Positions 30,198-41,475 are shown, numbered from the stretch's first letter. The stretch is 64,000 nt of DNA from Stratiolaelaps scimitus (GCA_019614645.1 JABWDB010000004.1:9796001-9860000), one strand, 5' to 3'. The notes: generated by a model not told the origin, from the sequence alone. Numbers and translations are program-made.

Positions 30198-30202
30198 GCT
30201 CT
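30161..30202. repeat. (CT)n microsatellite
   Basis: A long CT run with a few interruptions, about 640 bases upstream of the first visible KSR-like exon. GA/CT runs of this kind can be GAGA-factor-type sites in arthropod promoters; here that is only a possibility. Confidence 0.85.
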
Positions 30203-30555
30203 GTTCACCAGCCAGCAACGTGTAGCGTCAGCAGCAGCAGCAACCATCATCATGGCACACAACCAGGCACACTTACAACCTCACACTCGCACAGGCGCAT
30301 GCAGAGGTTGGCAGCAGGACGGTCAGACGCTCGGGCTCGATCGCCTCTTGGTACTGCCCTGTGCCGATCGCCGCGCTCGCTGTGTGCGCATGGTCGTATG
30401 TGCTTGTGTGCATGCTATGGCGGTTGCTGCTGCTGCTGCTGCCGCTGTCAGTGCCGCTGAGGAGCCATGTGGCGAGCACATCTGCCACGCGCCAACCAGC
30501 GAGCTCCTCGGCTATCGGGGGCCACCTCTCTCCCGCGACAGATGCGCGGTTGATA

Positions 30556-30588
30556 TATAAACGACCATCTCTACCTGAGTCGGTACCA
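30556..30588 (+). promoter_or_regulatory. Possible TATA box plus initiator upstream of the KSR-like exons
   Basis: TATAAA lies at 30556-30561 and a CCAGTCT initiator-like motif has its A at 30588, 32 bases downstream, which is the spacing expected of an arthropod core promoter. It would start transcription about 250 bases before the visible KSR-like exon. A short upstream frame (ATG 30594, 11 codons) would follow. This is motif matching only; the exon at 30836 starts at an acceptor-like site, so the true promoter may be elsewhere. Confidence 0.25.
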
Positions 30589-30835
30589 GTCTCATGTCAA
30601 GCGCTGAACAGAGAGCACCGTCTAGTTAGAAGAGAGTCTGATAGAGTTGGTTACAATCGTGGACAAACGAACGCAGCGGCAAACCGAACGAGTGAATCAC
30701 ATAAATGCTACAGCACCAACGATCCGTAGTACTGCATAGTTGAGCGGAGTGACACCTTAGCGTTTCTCATCCCGATGATCTTGAGCGAACTTTGTTTGTT
30801 TGTGCTTAATATGTAATTGCTGACACGTCCTACAG

Positions 30836-30946
30836 AATCGTCATGTATTCCTCGGCTGTGCAAGTGAATCGCGTGCCACGCAGTGAGCCGAGCTCGCCTG
30901 TCATGGATTACTCGAAGGATTACTATGTGGAGCCCGTATTGCCAAG
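30836..30946 (+). CDS. KSR: KSR-like gene, upstream visible exon
   Basis: This exon begins after an acceptor-like tract ending CCTACAG and ends at CCAAG|GTAAAT (phase 2). Its frame is open from the first base, with an ATG at 30843 that could be the start. It encodes about 35 residues rich in Ser, Pro and Val with no known domain. The good acceptor suggests that coding or leader exons lie further 5'. The C1 finger's first zinc-ligand His would normally sit about 13 residues before the first Cys; the residue there is Leu and there is no His in this exon. Confidence 0.6.
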
Positions 30947-32564
30947 GTAAATATCGTGCAATCGCACCTCAGTCTTTTTTTTTTTTTGTCATTATGCGCC
31001 TCTAGCATCAACATCATATAATGGGACCATATAACGGCCTGGGGGCATATGATGGGGGCTTGCTATTTTGATCAGACTCGGTTGACATCCGAATGTGTCT
31101 TATGTCATTTCGTTCCATATAAACTAAATGCGTAACGCTATATCTAATTCATGTTTCCTTCGGTTCCTCTACAGGCTTCAGCGTAGACTCAGCGCAACGA
31201 AGAAGTGCCATACGTGCCACAAGATCGTGTACTTCACCGGTATCCGCTGCAAACACTGTGGATACATCGCTCATGAGGCGTGCGCGGATGCCACTCCACA
31301 CATCTGCAGTGGCGACGAACTGCTGCGCCGTCGGCGCGGCCAGCAGACCGCGTTCCCGTTCACGCCCGAGGCGATCTCGGCAGCGTCGGCTGCGTGCACC
31401 ATCACAACTGGCTCGGTTTCCGCTCCGGTGTCGCCGAAGAGCCCGAAATCGCCAATGTCACCTACCGAGTTTCTGAGGACTGCCTTCTCATGGATGAAGG
31501 GTACAAGGAAGTCGCCTGCCTCGGTCACCGCGTCAATGCCCGCCTCCCCCTCGACCCCAGCGAAGGCAGCCGTCGCCGAGTCGAAAGCGGATCGCTGCGC
31601 GACCTGGTCCTCGCCCGAGCGCGTGCTGTCTGCTATTGCCGAGCAGACGTCGGCGGCAGCCAGCGAGGACTCGGACAGCGCTGTGTCGGAATGGTGCATC
31701 GCGAATCAAGACTTGCAGTTCGAGCAACGCCTGCGACACGGTCTAGAGAACGACATCTACGAGGGCCGGTGGCACGGTGCCGTTTCGATCTACACGTTCA
31801 AGCGTTCGCAGGAGTTGTGGTCGCAGGTGAACCGTCTCATGCAAGTTCGCCATGAGAACTGCTCACTGTTTATGGGTGCTTGCATCGAGCGCAACAGCCT
31901 GGCCATCGTAACTTCGCCACGAAACGGTCCCCAGATCTCCGACGCGAAATCGCAGCTTACGGTTGAAGAGAAGCTTTCCGTAGCACGTCAGGTTGCCCAA
32001 GGCATGGGGTACCTACACGCCAAGGGTATCGTGCACGGCAAGCTAAATGGAGACAATGTATTGCTTGAGAAGCGTCGTGCTATAATCTGCCTATTAGATC
32101 AGAGCTTTCCCGAAGTTGACACTGTCCGTGAAGGCTACGGTTGCCTGCCGAAGGATACACTAGCCTTCTGGGCTCCCGAGCTAGTTAAGAAGATTCACAT
32201 CAACGGAACGAAGGTCTCCGTACGCCACCCGTCTACACGCGCCACCGATGCCTACGCTTTCGGCAGCTTTTTGTTTGAGCTGTTCGCCTGTGAAAGGCCC
32301 TTCGCTGGAGAATCGGTCGAGGCTGTGCTGTACAAGATCGGCAACGGACTTACCGCCGAGCTTAAGAGTCACACCGAGATACCTCGTCCCATCCGCGAGC
32401 TCATTGCCAAGTGTTGGTCGGTTGTACCGCAGGATAGACCAACGTTCAAGCAGATCTCGTCCTTTCTTGAGGAGAACAAACTGGTCTGCTCAGCACTCTG
32501 CAGGAGACACAGCTCATCGACGCCCGACCGCCTTAACCGCGTAGGATTTGGCCTCGTTCGCTAG
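30836..32564 (+). CDS. KSR: Kinase suppressor of Ras (KSR)-like protein, 3' part of gene, two exons
   Basis: KSR proteins are pseudokinase scaffolds that bring Raf, MEK and ERK together in Ras signalling at the membrane and in the cytosol. Two exons are visible: 30836-30946 and 31175-32564, joined in frame across a GT-AG intron (an AG+G split codon). From the first in-frame ATG (30843) this gives 497 residues. A Raf/KSR-type C1 finger lies at about residues 46-79, an SP-rich linker at 80-210 and a protein-kinase fold at about 214-471. KSR-like landmarks are the EGRWHG strand, the segment before WAPEL that matches the KSR activation-segment end, and YKIGNGL after the alphaG region. The kinase core is degenerate: Tyr replaces the ATP-binding Lys, HGK replaces HRD and DQS replaces DFG. 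Known KSRs are longer, so upstream exons probably exist; none was recognised. Raf was considered and rejected because the catalytic motifs are missing. The family call is firm; the 5' end is not. Confidence 0.86.
31175..32564 (+). CDS. KSR: KSR-like terminal exon: C1 finger, SP-rich linker, pseudokinase
   Basis: A single 1390-base exon follows the acceptor TTCCTCTACAG and ends with TAG at 32562-32564. The C1 pattern is C-x2-C-x10-C-x2-C-x4-H-x2-C-x7-C, close to the short Raf/KSR form and not the PKC form. The linker holds an SP cluster (VSPKSPKSPMSP, residues about 120-131), which are potential MAPK sites, and an AFPFTP segment that resembles but does not match an ERK-docking FxFP motif. In the kinase fold the Gly-rich loop has lost its glycines, and the AxK Lys is Tyr (about residue 241). 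HRD reads HGK (322-324), the following Asn is kept (329), DFG reads DQS (343-345), and APE is intact (368-370). The tail is basic and Ser-rich (RRHSSSTPDR). GC-rich codon use contrasts with the AT-rich flanks, as expected of a real exon. Confidence 0.9.
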
Positions 32565-32969
32565 CTGCCTAGTCCAGTGAACTCATCACGATCTCGACCC
32601 TGTCAAATAGCACCATTTAGGTGACGATCTCAAAGTTAACAAGCCAAAAACAAAACATGTTTCAGTAACCGCCCACCTTCAAGAAGCGAAGCGAAATGTC
32701 TAGTCACCCGATCGTATTTTTTACCATTGTTTACTCTCGTTGATCGCTATACATCTGTTGTTCACTGTACTATATCAATGTTGACCATGAGTCAAACGTA
32801 TTGTTGGAAGGTACTCATTTTTAGCGGAAGCGAAACCAGCGTAAAGCTGTAAAGGCACAACGCCGAAGCTACAACAAAGAAATGTACAAACCGCAAAAGA
32901 CCAAACCAAATGTGATCTAGTCATTTTGGGCACAAGTGAAGTTCGCACAACAAAATGAAGCGGAAATAT

Positions 32970-32975
32970 AATAAA
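32970..32975 (+). terminator. Poly(A) signal candidate for the KSR-like gene
   Basis: AATAAA about 405 bases after the stop codon, in an A-rich tract. It is the first canonical hexamer I found downstream of the terminal exon. Confidence 0.5.
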
Positions 32976-33350
32976 CGAAAATGATCAGACGACAAAAATA
33001 CAAATGATTCAAATGTGTCCTTCATGGCTCGGCCAAGCGGGTAGCTTTACTAGCGTTAGAGGTAGCCTTTAGTGGTGTCGTAAGGGAACAGGGCTTATTT
33101 ATCAAACTAGTTCTAGCTAGGAGAAGGGAAGACCGGTATAACCAGTTGTTTGCTTGGCCGACTCGAGTCGCTAGCGACGAAGAGGTCAACCAGTTCCAGC
33201 CCAGCTGGATTTTCGGGACGAGCGCTACTGGTCTTCGCTGTGGGGGTAACGGTGTGAGTAACCCTCCGTTTCATCCAGGTCACTGTTGCACTGTTCTACA
33301 GAGTACGACAGCTTCGTATGTAGAAACCGCCAAATAGGTGCTACCTCCGC

Positions 33351-33392
<42 letters not shown>

Positions 33393-34591
33393 TTTCAATG
33401 GGTCGATTCGTGGTTATCGATGGCACACTCGTTGCTCCGGGGATCAGCTGGTCAACGCGGCGAAGCGCAAGCGCTGGCTTCGTTGACGGCACCTTCTGCC
33501 ACCCACGCGAGCGAAAGGCACGAGCCGAAGACCAGGGCTAGGACCAGACGAGCCGAACTCACCACTATGCTGGCAGCCACGAGCACCTTTGAGCTTTGAG
33601 TCTCAAGCGCAGCCGCCGCCGCCGCCGCCAGCCGAACAAGGAGCAAGGCGACCGGGGGTTCTGGGGAGCTAGCAGCGAAGCCCGCAGGGCGGTGGTACCA
33701 TCGAGGCTAAGACCTGGACCGTTATGACTCAGAGCCACCTGGCTCTAGAGGCATAGACCCGTCGGACAGACGACGAACGGAGCAGAGTGGAGCGACTCTA
33801 CGCTGGCTCGCTGTACACCATTCGCTGTCAGTCGCTTCGAGCTGCTGCGGGCCAGTCAGCGAGCAACCGACCTGAGGCTTGAGCCTAGCCCTGAGTCTGG
33901 CTCGGCCCGATCGTATAGACCCTGCGCCCAGGTCGCGACCCCCTTGGGTAGGATACACTCGCGTACAGTGTAAGCCAGAATGACTCGCGGAGCGTTCTCA
34001 CATCTCATCCAGCCAGCATCCACATCGATGTGTGTCTGTAGGGTGCGTGCACCATCAAGCCTCTGCCCAAGCAATGAATAGATAGGATAAGGTTGGGCTG
34101 GGGGGTAGCGGATAGAGCCTAACGGGCAGGCGGCTTCGCAGGACAGCCGCGACGAGGCTTTCTCAGTGCGCGCCTATATGACGCGCCGATGAATTAGAGA
34201 GGACGCTGGGAGGGCGCCAGGGGGAGCCCAGCTCTGCCCGACGCAGCCAAGTCAACCTGGGCTCAACAAGAGGGAAACAGGACGAATGTAAGGCTGGCTA
34301 GCGAGCGAGCGAGCAGCTAGCGAGGGGGGGTATGTTTTGGATGTTGGTCATAGCCGATTCCAAGGAGAGCCGCAGCAGCAGCAGCAGCAGCAAGCGTCGC
34401 GAATTCTATAGGTTGGACCGGCGGGCGGTCGGGGGGGCTTCAGCCACACCAGTGTCACGACTCAGTCGCTATGTGATATGTGTTTCCTATAAATCAGGTG
34501 CTGAATACGTAGAAATGATATGCGTACGACCTACAATGGAAAACACATGGCTGGTGGACAGTTTGTGAAGACCATTGTTGCATAGAGATGT

Positions 34592-34630
<39 letters not shown>

Positions 34631-34772
34631 GGTTGCAGAGAAAGGGTAAATATGAGCGTGTTGTAGTGAACACTTCACTTCGGATCATTGTGGCAGGGTT
34701 TGCTCCACAACTCATGAACTGGATTGATTGAGCTGCTGAGATGTCCGACTTAGTATCATACGTGGTTTTGTA

Positions 34773-34775
<3 letters not shown>

Positions 34776-34819
<44 letters not shown>
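34776..34819. repeat. (TA)n microsatellite
   Basis: A 44-base TA run. A similar run at 34596-34626 lies 150 bases away. Confidence 0.95.
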
Positions 34820-34820
<1 letters not shown>

Positions 34821-36417
34821 GGGTAAACGACAACACTCACCAAACCCTTGTTGGCTGATGCAAACTGGTGTTTGGGGAGTTAGGCAAATCCCCATGGGGA
34901 ACTTAGGCATGCTAATTAGCGAATTGATTATTTGACAGGAGTTGATTGCCTCAACGTGGAGTGACTTTTCCGTCTTGCCGTGCATATCTCCTAAGCATGT
35001 CAAGGATATGTTTCACAAACATTGCATGCCGACGACTTTAACTTGTACGGTCCATGTGATAGTCATGATCAAAAGGGACTCAGTAAATGCAGCCTCAAAG
35101 TTGTGCACAATGCACATTAATGTTCATACCGAAATGTGTTGTGTCTCACACCAGCCATCGTGATATAATCTTCTCTTATTGTTGATTCTGTCCCCAAATT
35201 CGCTCTGTGACTTTAACACATGCACCGTTGAAGTGGGTGACGGTGGTAACTCAGAACAATGAATCCGGCTGATCTCATCTGCCCCACCATTCAGGCTAAT
35301 CGGCAGGCCTCAGAACCTCCACATATAGCACTCCCCGTTCGCATTCTGTATGCATTCTGGACTCTGTCCAGGGCGTAACAACAAAGCAGCGAAAGCCCTA
35401 CCATATTATCACCCATTGCACTGAATTCGTCACCCTGCGCACAACTTCAGCTCGGTATACGTCTAAGAGAGCACTGTCAAGAACAACCAAATCCCGTATA
35501 GACTAAGCTTTCGGAATATTGTCCGAATTGACCACCAGCTTGACAACGTACACAGCGGGGAACTACACCACCTTCGTAACAGCGGCAAAGAATAATGCGG
35601 AGGCATATAAACGATGGGGAATCCCATCACGGCTAAGGCTGCAGCTACGTCCCTACGAGTGAGCTATTGTTATCAGTAGTATCCCTTAGCCTTTACGTTA
35701 AGCCATCGACAGTCAAGCGACAATTGAGTTATCTGAATCAATGTCACTCATCACAGTAATATGAAATCAAGGTACTAGAAGAGAAGTTTTTGAGAAGCTC
35801 GGATTTTGCGGAGGCACTTGGCACAAGCTATTCATTAAGTCTAATGGCTCCGATTTCCTTAACACTGCGAATTTGTATAATAGCTTACCTGAAGGACTGT
35901 TAAGTTAGGCAAGTTACGCAACGACTGAGATTACGTTTTCAAAGGTCCCAGTCTCATCTAGATTCTTCTTGGTGTATTAGTAGATGGTTAACTTTCCATC
36001 AATTGAGTCAGTTTACCAATGTGCTCTTCAAGTTCTTAGAGCTTTAGGCTGACCGTATTCAACGGCTTAGAGACGAAAACAAAGCATTATGTTCGTTATA
36101 GCGAATAAAATCGATGACATCCAGCATCAATTAATCAGCGCTGCCACAGTCTGATAAGTACTTTGTGGTACAGATACCTGCAACTTGAGCTCGTCGGCAC
36201 CAGAACACTTTGCAGGTGGATTAGCGAAAGTAGAAGGTAATAACGTATACGTTCTGAAAGATCATAGTAGATCAATACACAGGGGATCCGAACAACATTT
36301 GCGTGCATTTGGTAGTTCAGAAGTGGATCGTAACCGACGCCGGTAGTCACCTGCATTACCTTTACGACTCGTAATGTTGTTTCCATCCTTTTGTATACAA
36401 CATAAGTAAAGGTATAG

Positions 36418-36518
36418 GTTTATTGGTTTATTAAAGGAGCTACAATTTCACAATGCTTAACCTCTCTTATATGTACCGCAGCAGGGCTCGAACCTGCGTC
36501 GAGTCATTATAGAACGAA
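36418..36518 (-). mobile_element. tRNA-derived SINE copy (C), partial head
   Basis: Read on the minus strand: GCAGGTTCGAGCCCTGC (a B box in a T-arm-like stem), CATATAAGAGAGGTTAAGC, ATTGTGAAATTGTAGC, then AATAAACCAATAAACC. The 5' A-box part is poorly preserved. It lies in the intergenic region between the KSR-like and calpain genes. Confidence 0.7.
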
Positions 36519-38096
36519 GGTATAGTATTCTTGCAGGCCCGTTGTTTATTAATGATATCGGATATATTACAAGATCGCCACGACCATATGTATCGTATGA
36601 TGATCGGTGATTACAGAGCAGATTGGCGACGGTCATCTCAAGAGCTTATGCATCCAATTAAAATTTCGGCTTTCAGCGTAACTAAATGCGAGCTTTCAGC
36701 GTCAACAAACATGAACAAAATGCGACAAAACATGATCTCATTATCGCTGGTCCCATATACTGGGTCGCATATCAGCTATGTTTTGCTCTAGTCATAAAAC
36801 GTCCCATTTTTTAAACAATGTACACAATCGAGTCTCCATCGAGTGTCCATTCGATATATACGCCCAGTTGAGCTAGATGCTTATTTAGCCTTATCTGGTT
36901 ATTTCTTCTTGTTTTGTTACTTTTCTAGAAGGAGCTTGCCTAACACCCCCCCCCCCCCCCGCCCGCGCGACCAGGCATGTGTTCAACAGATGATTCCCAT
37001 CTCGCCCGAAAGCAGAGTGCGAGGCGAGCGAGGCGGATCGTCGCGCGTGCCATGATGCTCTTGTGGACGTGTGCACGTTGCCGGCCATACGGCAGAGGCG
37101 GTAACAGCCCAAAGGCAGGATGTCGTAACAGGCTTAATTGTGTTGATGTAAACGTCTCGAAGAGCATAAGCGATTCAGAAACGGAGCGGAACGCCACTTG
37201 ATCTATAAACACCACCACACTAAGGACATAACACAACGCACACTCGGCGGCGGCAGAAGACGCTGCTGTGCTCAATAGGGGCAAATCGTATAAACAAGAT
37301 CGCTAACAATTTTATTGGAGAGAGTGTATGTAGTCGTTGGCGTTGTTACAAGGGATCTGACAACAACGACGACAACCGCCCACTGATTAAAGCAGTTTTC
37401 GCATTTGGTAACAACGTTTGGTTTGGCAAACTGATATGACAATTCACGAATAGCGTGGCTTTTCGATTCGCGTTTCGTTCTTAAATGATGGATCTGCATT
37501 GCACGACGATGTACATCGGCGGGTATGACGGTTCGTCGGATCACAAGCTTTAGTTGCATGTTTGCTTGTGAAGGGCATATAATAAATTTGCAGGGTGTTT
37601 TCTCGTAAAACGAAGATGGAGATCGATTCCGGAAGTTGGGAGGGTCTATTGAGAGCATGATTCGTGCCGTCCGACAGACGACGTTCATGAACACAGAAGA
37701 GAACATCCCAATTTTTTTGGTATCAATAGGAGGAATCTCTGCGATGGTTCGGATGCTCCTGATCCAGGAGCACCAGTGACTTCTTACGGAGTTACCATTT
37801 ATCACGCCAGTACCTACGTACTGTACGGCACATATATGAGACCGTCCTGCAACACCGCGACCCTCATATCGCATGTACTATGTAAGTTCGATACAGAGAT
37901 ACCAAACAATCCACCAGACTTCAAGCGTTACCAGAAAGTTCAGTGACCACAACCAATCAGTAAACCAATCCGATCGTCGGGATTTCATTGGCCCAACAAT
38001 TCCCTTTACGCTGCACAGGCACACATCGCAACTTGTCGTTTTTCTGCTGAAGGACACCCAGCGTTCCCCTGTCAGCCAATACTCGGTGTCCATGCT

Positions 38097-38789
38097 ATGG
38101 CATCACTACGACAAATGTCCCAAGGAAACATCCACACCTCTCAGAGGTCACGAAGACACTCGCGCACACCCCGTGCAACCACCAACCGCAGGGTGAAACA
38201 GTCACATGTATACGACTGCAGTGTCGTTGAGCACCTGCCCGCAGGAGATAACGAAGCACGAAATAATGGAGGGACCACGGCTGACGATGCGCTGTCGCCT
38301 GTTGGATGCATCGTTTCATTTGATGTCGCTATTGAACAATATTCTCATTCAGGGAATGCCCTCGAAGGAGATGGCGGGGCCATCTACAAATAACACGTTT
38401 ATTCTCGTCGCGCTCGTCGACTGTATGATTATCTACTACCACCTCGTGCCGCCACGTAATGATCGCCTATTCTATATGGTGGCCAGAATCGGTGTGTGGA
38501 TATTCGACGTCCTGCATCACGCTATCCTGTTCCCCATCGACGCGTTCCGAGTGACGAGCATGGCGATCCGACGACCCCCGGGCTGGGAGCCCCTCCTAGC
38601 ACAAAGTATATGCACGCTGTGGTTGCACTCGGTGATGTGTGGACACTACGCCGAGCATGTGGCTGTGCTCGTAGCCAGCCTGGCAGATATTCCCAATCGG
38701 AGGGCACACGGAGCTGGGGATTACTGACGACGATTATTGTGGAGGATCTGCAGGCAGAAGCTCACTTTCTGAATGAAGACATGACATGA
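38097..38789 (+). pseudogene. Coding-like block with frame shifts, unidentified
   Basis: Three overlapping open frames (38097-38393, 38206-38727, 38496-38789) show codon-like base periodicity (purine-first codons) that appears to pass from one frame to another. This is the pattern left by a decayed single-exon gene or element. Short peptides such as LTTIIVEDLQAEAHF look protein-like, but I recognise no family. The middle frame alone is 173 codons with hydrophobic stretches and could instead be a real small gene. Evidence is compositional only. Confidence 0.2.
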
Positions 38790-39807
38790 AGTTAGCAAAA
38801 ACACCCAGACACACACACACAGACACATCGCATAGGCCAATTTGAATTGAAACTGATTCAAACGACCGATTGTTCCATTTCTGACTGTAATTCGTGTGGA
38901 TATGCTGCACAATAGCTGTGCGATAGACGTGTGTGTGTATAATAGCCCATGAAGTGATTGACAGTGCGCGCTTATTGCTGCGATGATCGACAATAGGGCA
39001 ACGGGACCAGTTCTAGTAATAGACGGATTATGAGTAGTTTTGAACTATCAAATAATTTCCACCTTGAAGTTGATTTAGAAAACCCAATGAATAAATGAAG
39101 TGTTTGTATGGTATGTTTCTGCGGCAGTGTCAATATGAGCGAGGATTATAGAAGATGCTTCCTATCTAGGAAAGGATGATGATAAAGGAGACGTGCAAAG
39201 AATTGTCTTCACTAATTCTCTCATCAATCTCGCGGCATCAATCTGACGGCACACTCGGCTCTTACCATCATGCTCAAGCAGCCTCGGAAGATGCAGAAGA
39301 GCCCATCCTTGTCATGGGGTTTGTCCCAAAAGCTCTCCCTCTGAGTCAGATTTAGGCAATCCGTCGTTGACTAAATAGATTTTGGTTTAGCGTTGAAGTT
39401 TTCAACTTTCAATTTGGGAAAGGCTTCGTCAAATTAAGCCCCGATAGCCAGCGATAGCACGGGGCGGGATATGAACGCGAATTTGCTGACCGTTTCAAAA
39501 GTTCACTGGTCAAATAAATTCCATTTTTCGACCAGGCCACTAGATTGATTACCATGTTACACGCGCGAAGATCGAGAGAACTTTTCTTTCTGTCGGGAAT
39601 GAATGAGGTATCCTTCCGTTTAGCTAGTTTGAATACATTAGATTTAATAAAAATTAAATCAATAGGGTCACTTTTCCAGAGTTACACTGTTCACTCCAAG
39701 CCATTGTTTTCATATTTATTTGTGTTTTCAGGTATAATAATTCAGGGGGTTTAGGCTCAAAGCTCTGAGTGTAAGCCAAACCGTCGTGACTAGGTAAAAT
39801 TACATCG

Positions 39808-39915
39808 ATTCAGATAGCGCCTGAATTGTAAATGAATATTTGGAGTGTACTGTCCATTCGTTTGGATGGACAGTACACTCCAAATATTCATTTACAATTC
39901 AGGCGCTATCTGAAT
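39808..39915. repeat. Perfect inverted repeat, 50-bp arms and 8-base loop
   Basis: The left arm (39808-39857) and right arm (39866-39915) are exact reverse complements with no mismatch, around the loop TCGTTTGG. Transcribed from either strand it would fold into a 50-bp hairpin. The arms contain no simple repeat. No transposon terminal motif or target duplication is obvious at the ends. Confidence 0.95.
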
Positions 39916-40026
39916 AGTCACATCCATCAGACTAATTCGGTGATCTCTTCAAAAGTTAAAAAGCTATTGGAATCCAATTTAGTGAGGACGAGAAGTTACT
40001 ATAGATCCATTCGTGTTGTACCCTGT

Positions 40027-40064
40027 TAATAATAATAATAATAATAATTATTATTATTATTATA
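40027..40064. repeat. (TAA)n-(TTA)n palindromic microsatellite
   Basis: About six TAA units are followed by about six TTA units, so the tract is self-complementary. It lies 110 bases after the perfect hairpin at 39808. Confidence 0.9.
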
Positions 40065-41255
40065 GCAGGTATAACACAAGGGCAATTTTCGCCGAAATGA
40101 GGCGTCAATGAATTATTCTGATGGAAATGTCCATTGAAATCTCCGTTGCAATCCTTCCATGTTTGAAAAACAGCCTGTTACGCAGTGTTTGCCAAATGCA
40201 TGATGATCTCGAGGTGATAAGGCATGTTATTTTAGGCGAAGCCTTACTGGGTTTACAAAGCAAATAATTAACTATCGAATTATGCCGGGGAGAATACCGC
40301 CAGTGACTCTTTAAATGATTATTAATAAGCTACTTTTCCAATTTCAATATATTTACAGAGATTTTTAGTCCCTGGCAGAGGGCGATTGAACGAATCAGAG
40401 TTGTATGGCTGATTCATGCGGTGTACGCGAACAAATACAAGGACAAGAAATTCGACCAGATCATATATCTGTTAGACACTATGCTATCGACACAATGTGT
40501 TCTGGTATCGTCTCTATCGAACGCACCTTTGAACGAACGACAAACTCATTCGGGTCTCTTTCGACCACCTCGTGTGTGTAACCCGAGAGCGTGTGGTATA
40601 TGAGCAGAAGTTAACGAGTCTACACTAATGGAGGTAGGCGGATCTTCTTGTACGGCACCCTCAACAAGAACAATCACGTTAGGTCACGCATGGGGGGGGA
40701 CGCAATTCGCTACAATCAGCCAAGATGCGAAGGGAGAAACCCTAGTGCCTACTTCTCACGTCAGGATTCTCGAAATAACTCACAACCCATAAGAGCTCGA
40801 AGTGTCATCGAAGATATCTTGGAGAAACTGTTATCTGGCACATAGCTGTCCCTATGCTAATATGGATGGGCTTTTAATCTAATCTGCATCAAACTGTCAT
40901 CTCTATTATGTGTTAGATTGGTGTTTCGTGGTGGGTAATGCATAAAAATACATAATAAAACGTTCTAGAATGAAATAAATTGGATGACCACTTAGTTCCG
41001 GGTACTCGAAAATAAATAAACCCCCTTTTTTAAGTGCCCGGTACTGAGAATTGCAAAATTAAAGTAAATTTAAATTTCGTTCCGGTCAACTGAGTACATC
41101 GAGACACTAATTCCCGTTACAAAACTACAAGCGGTAGGGCTCAGGTCTCCCCTGTAATTCGAATTAAGTTTATCTAATGAAGGTCATATTTACGGAAGTA
41201 AGTGACCGTTATGTCCGTGGGTAACGACTCACTCGGTTAAGCACGTCATCAATGG

Positions 41256-41293
<38 letters not shown>

Positions 41294-41475
41294 TTTAATG
41301 TATATTGATATACATAGAAATACATACTGTAATGTTATATATATATATATCACGAAAACAATACTATAGTAGTATTTATATCATTAACCGTAAGGTACTG
41401 CAACACGCGATAAAACAATCTAGCTTTATTGGAAACAATTAAGATGCATTAATTTGTTTATGTACACAGTTATAA

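Larger units (their letters stand above)
16454..30555. other. Non-coding: alternating AT-rich and GC-rich low-complexity DNA
   Basis: GC-rich, trinucleotide-rich stretches (18.4-20.8, 25.0-27.3, 28.9-30.5 kb; a CGCGCG run near 20745) alternate with AT-rich DNA. Open frames of 90-220 codons here encode long Leu, Ala, Ser, Gln or Cys runs from CTG/CAG repeats and are artefacts. Upstream KSR-like exons could be hidden here, but none was recognised. Confidence 0.5.
32976..41424. other. Intergenic region between two convergent genes
   Basis: It holds a GC-rich tract (33.1-34.5 kb), TA tracts, SINE copy C (36418-36518), a C run near 36946, the frame-shifted coding-like block (38097-38789) and the perfect hairpin (39808-39915). 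No intact gene recognised. Confidence 0.5.

Noticed and set aside
29386..30729. Several 120-180 codon frames on the + strand just upstream of the KSR-like gene
   Set aside because: They are driven by CT and trinucleotide repeats and overlap in all frames; no KSR N-terminal motif was found in them.
9556..30760. Shared 15-mer GGAGTGACACCTTAG at 9556-9570 and 30746-30760
   Set aside because: A shared 15-mer is expected about once or twice by chance in a window of this size.
31128..31174. Extension of the KSR-like open frame upstream to 31128
   Set aside because: It reads through intron sequence; the acceptor TTCCTCTACAG at 31174 and in-phase joining to 30946 are a better model.
31271..31855. 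Open frames of 142 and 191 codons overlapping the KSR-like exon on other frames
   Set aside because: Shadows of the real exon caused by its GC-rich codon use.
35259..35662. Two adjacent + strand open stretches (39 and 94 codons, the second with one stop) suggesting a decayed gene
   Set aside because: One stop in 94 codons is not rare by chance, the frames differ, and no motif is recognisable.
37272..37874. 200-codon open frame on the minus strand
   Set aside because: No recognisable family, and it includes a poly-Val run from a repeat; kept out of the gene list for lack of support.
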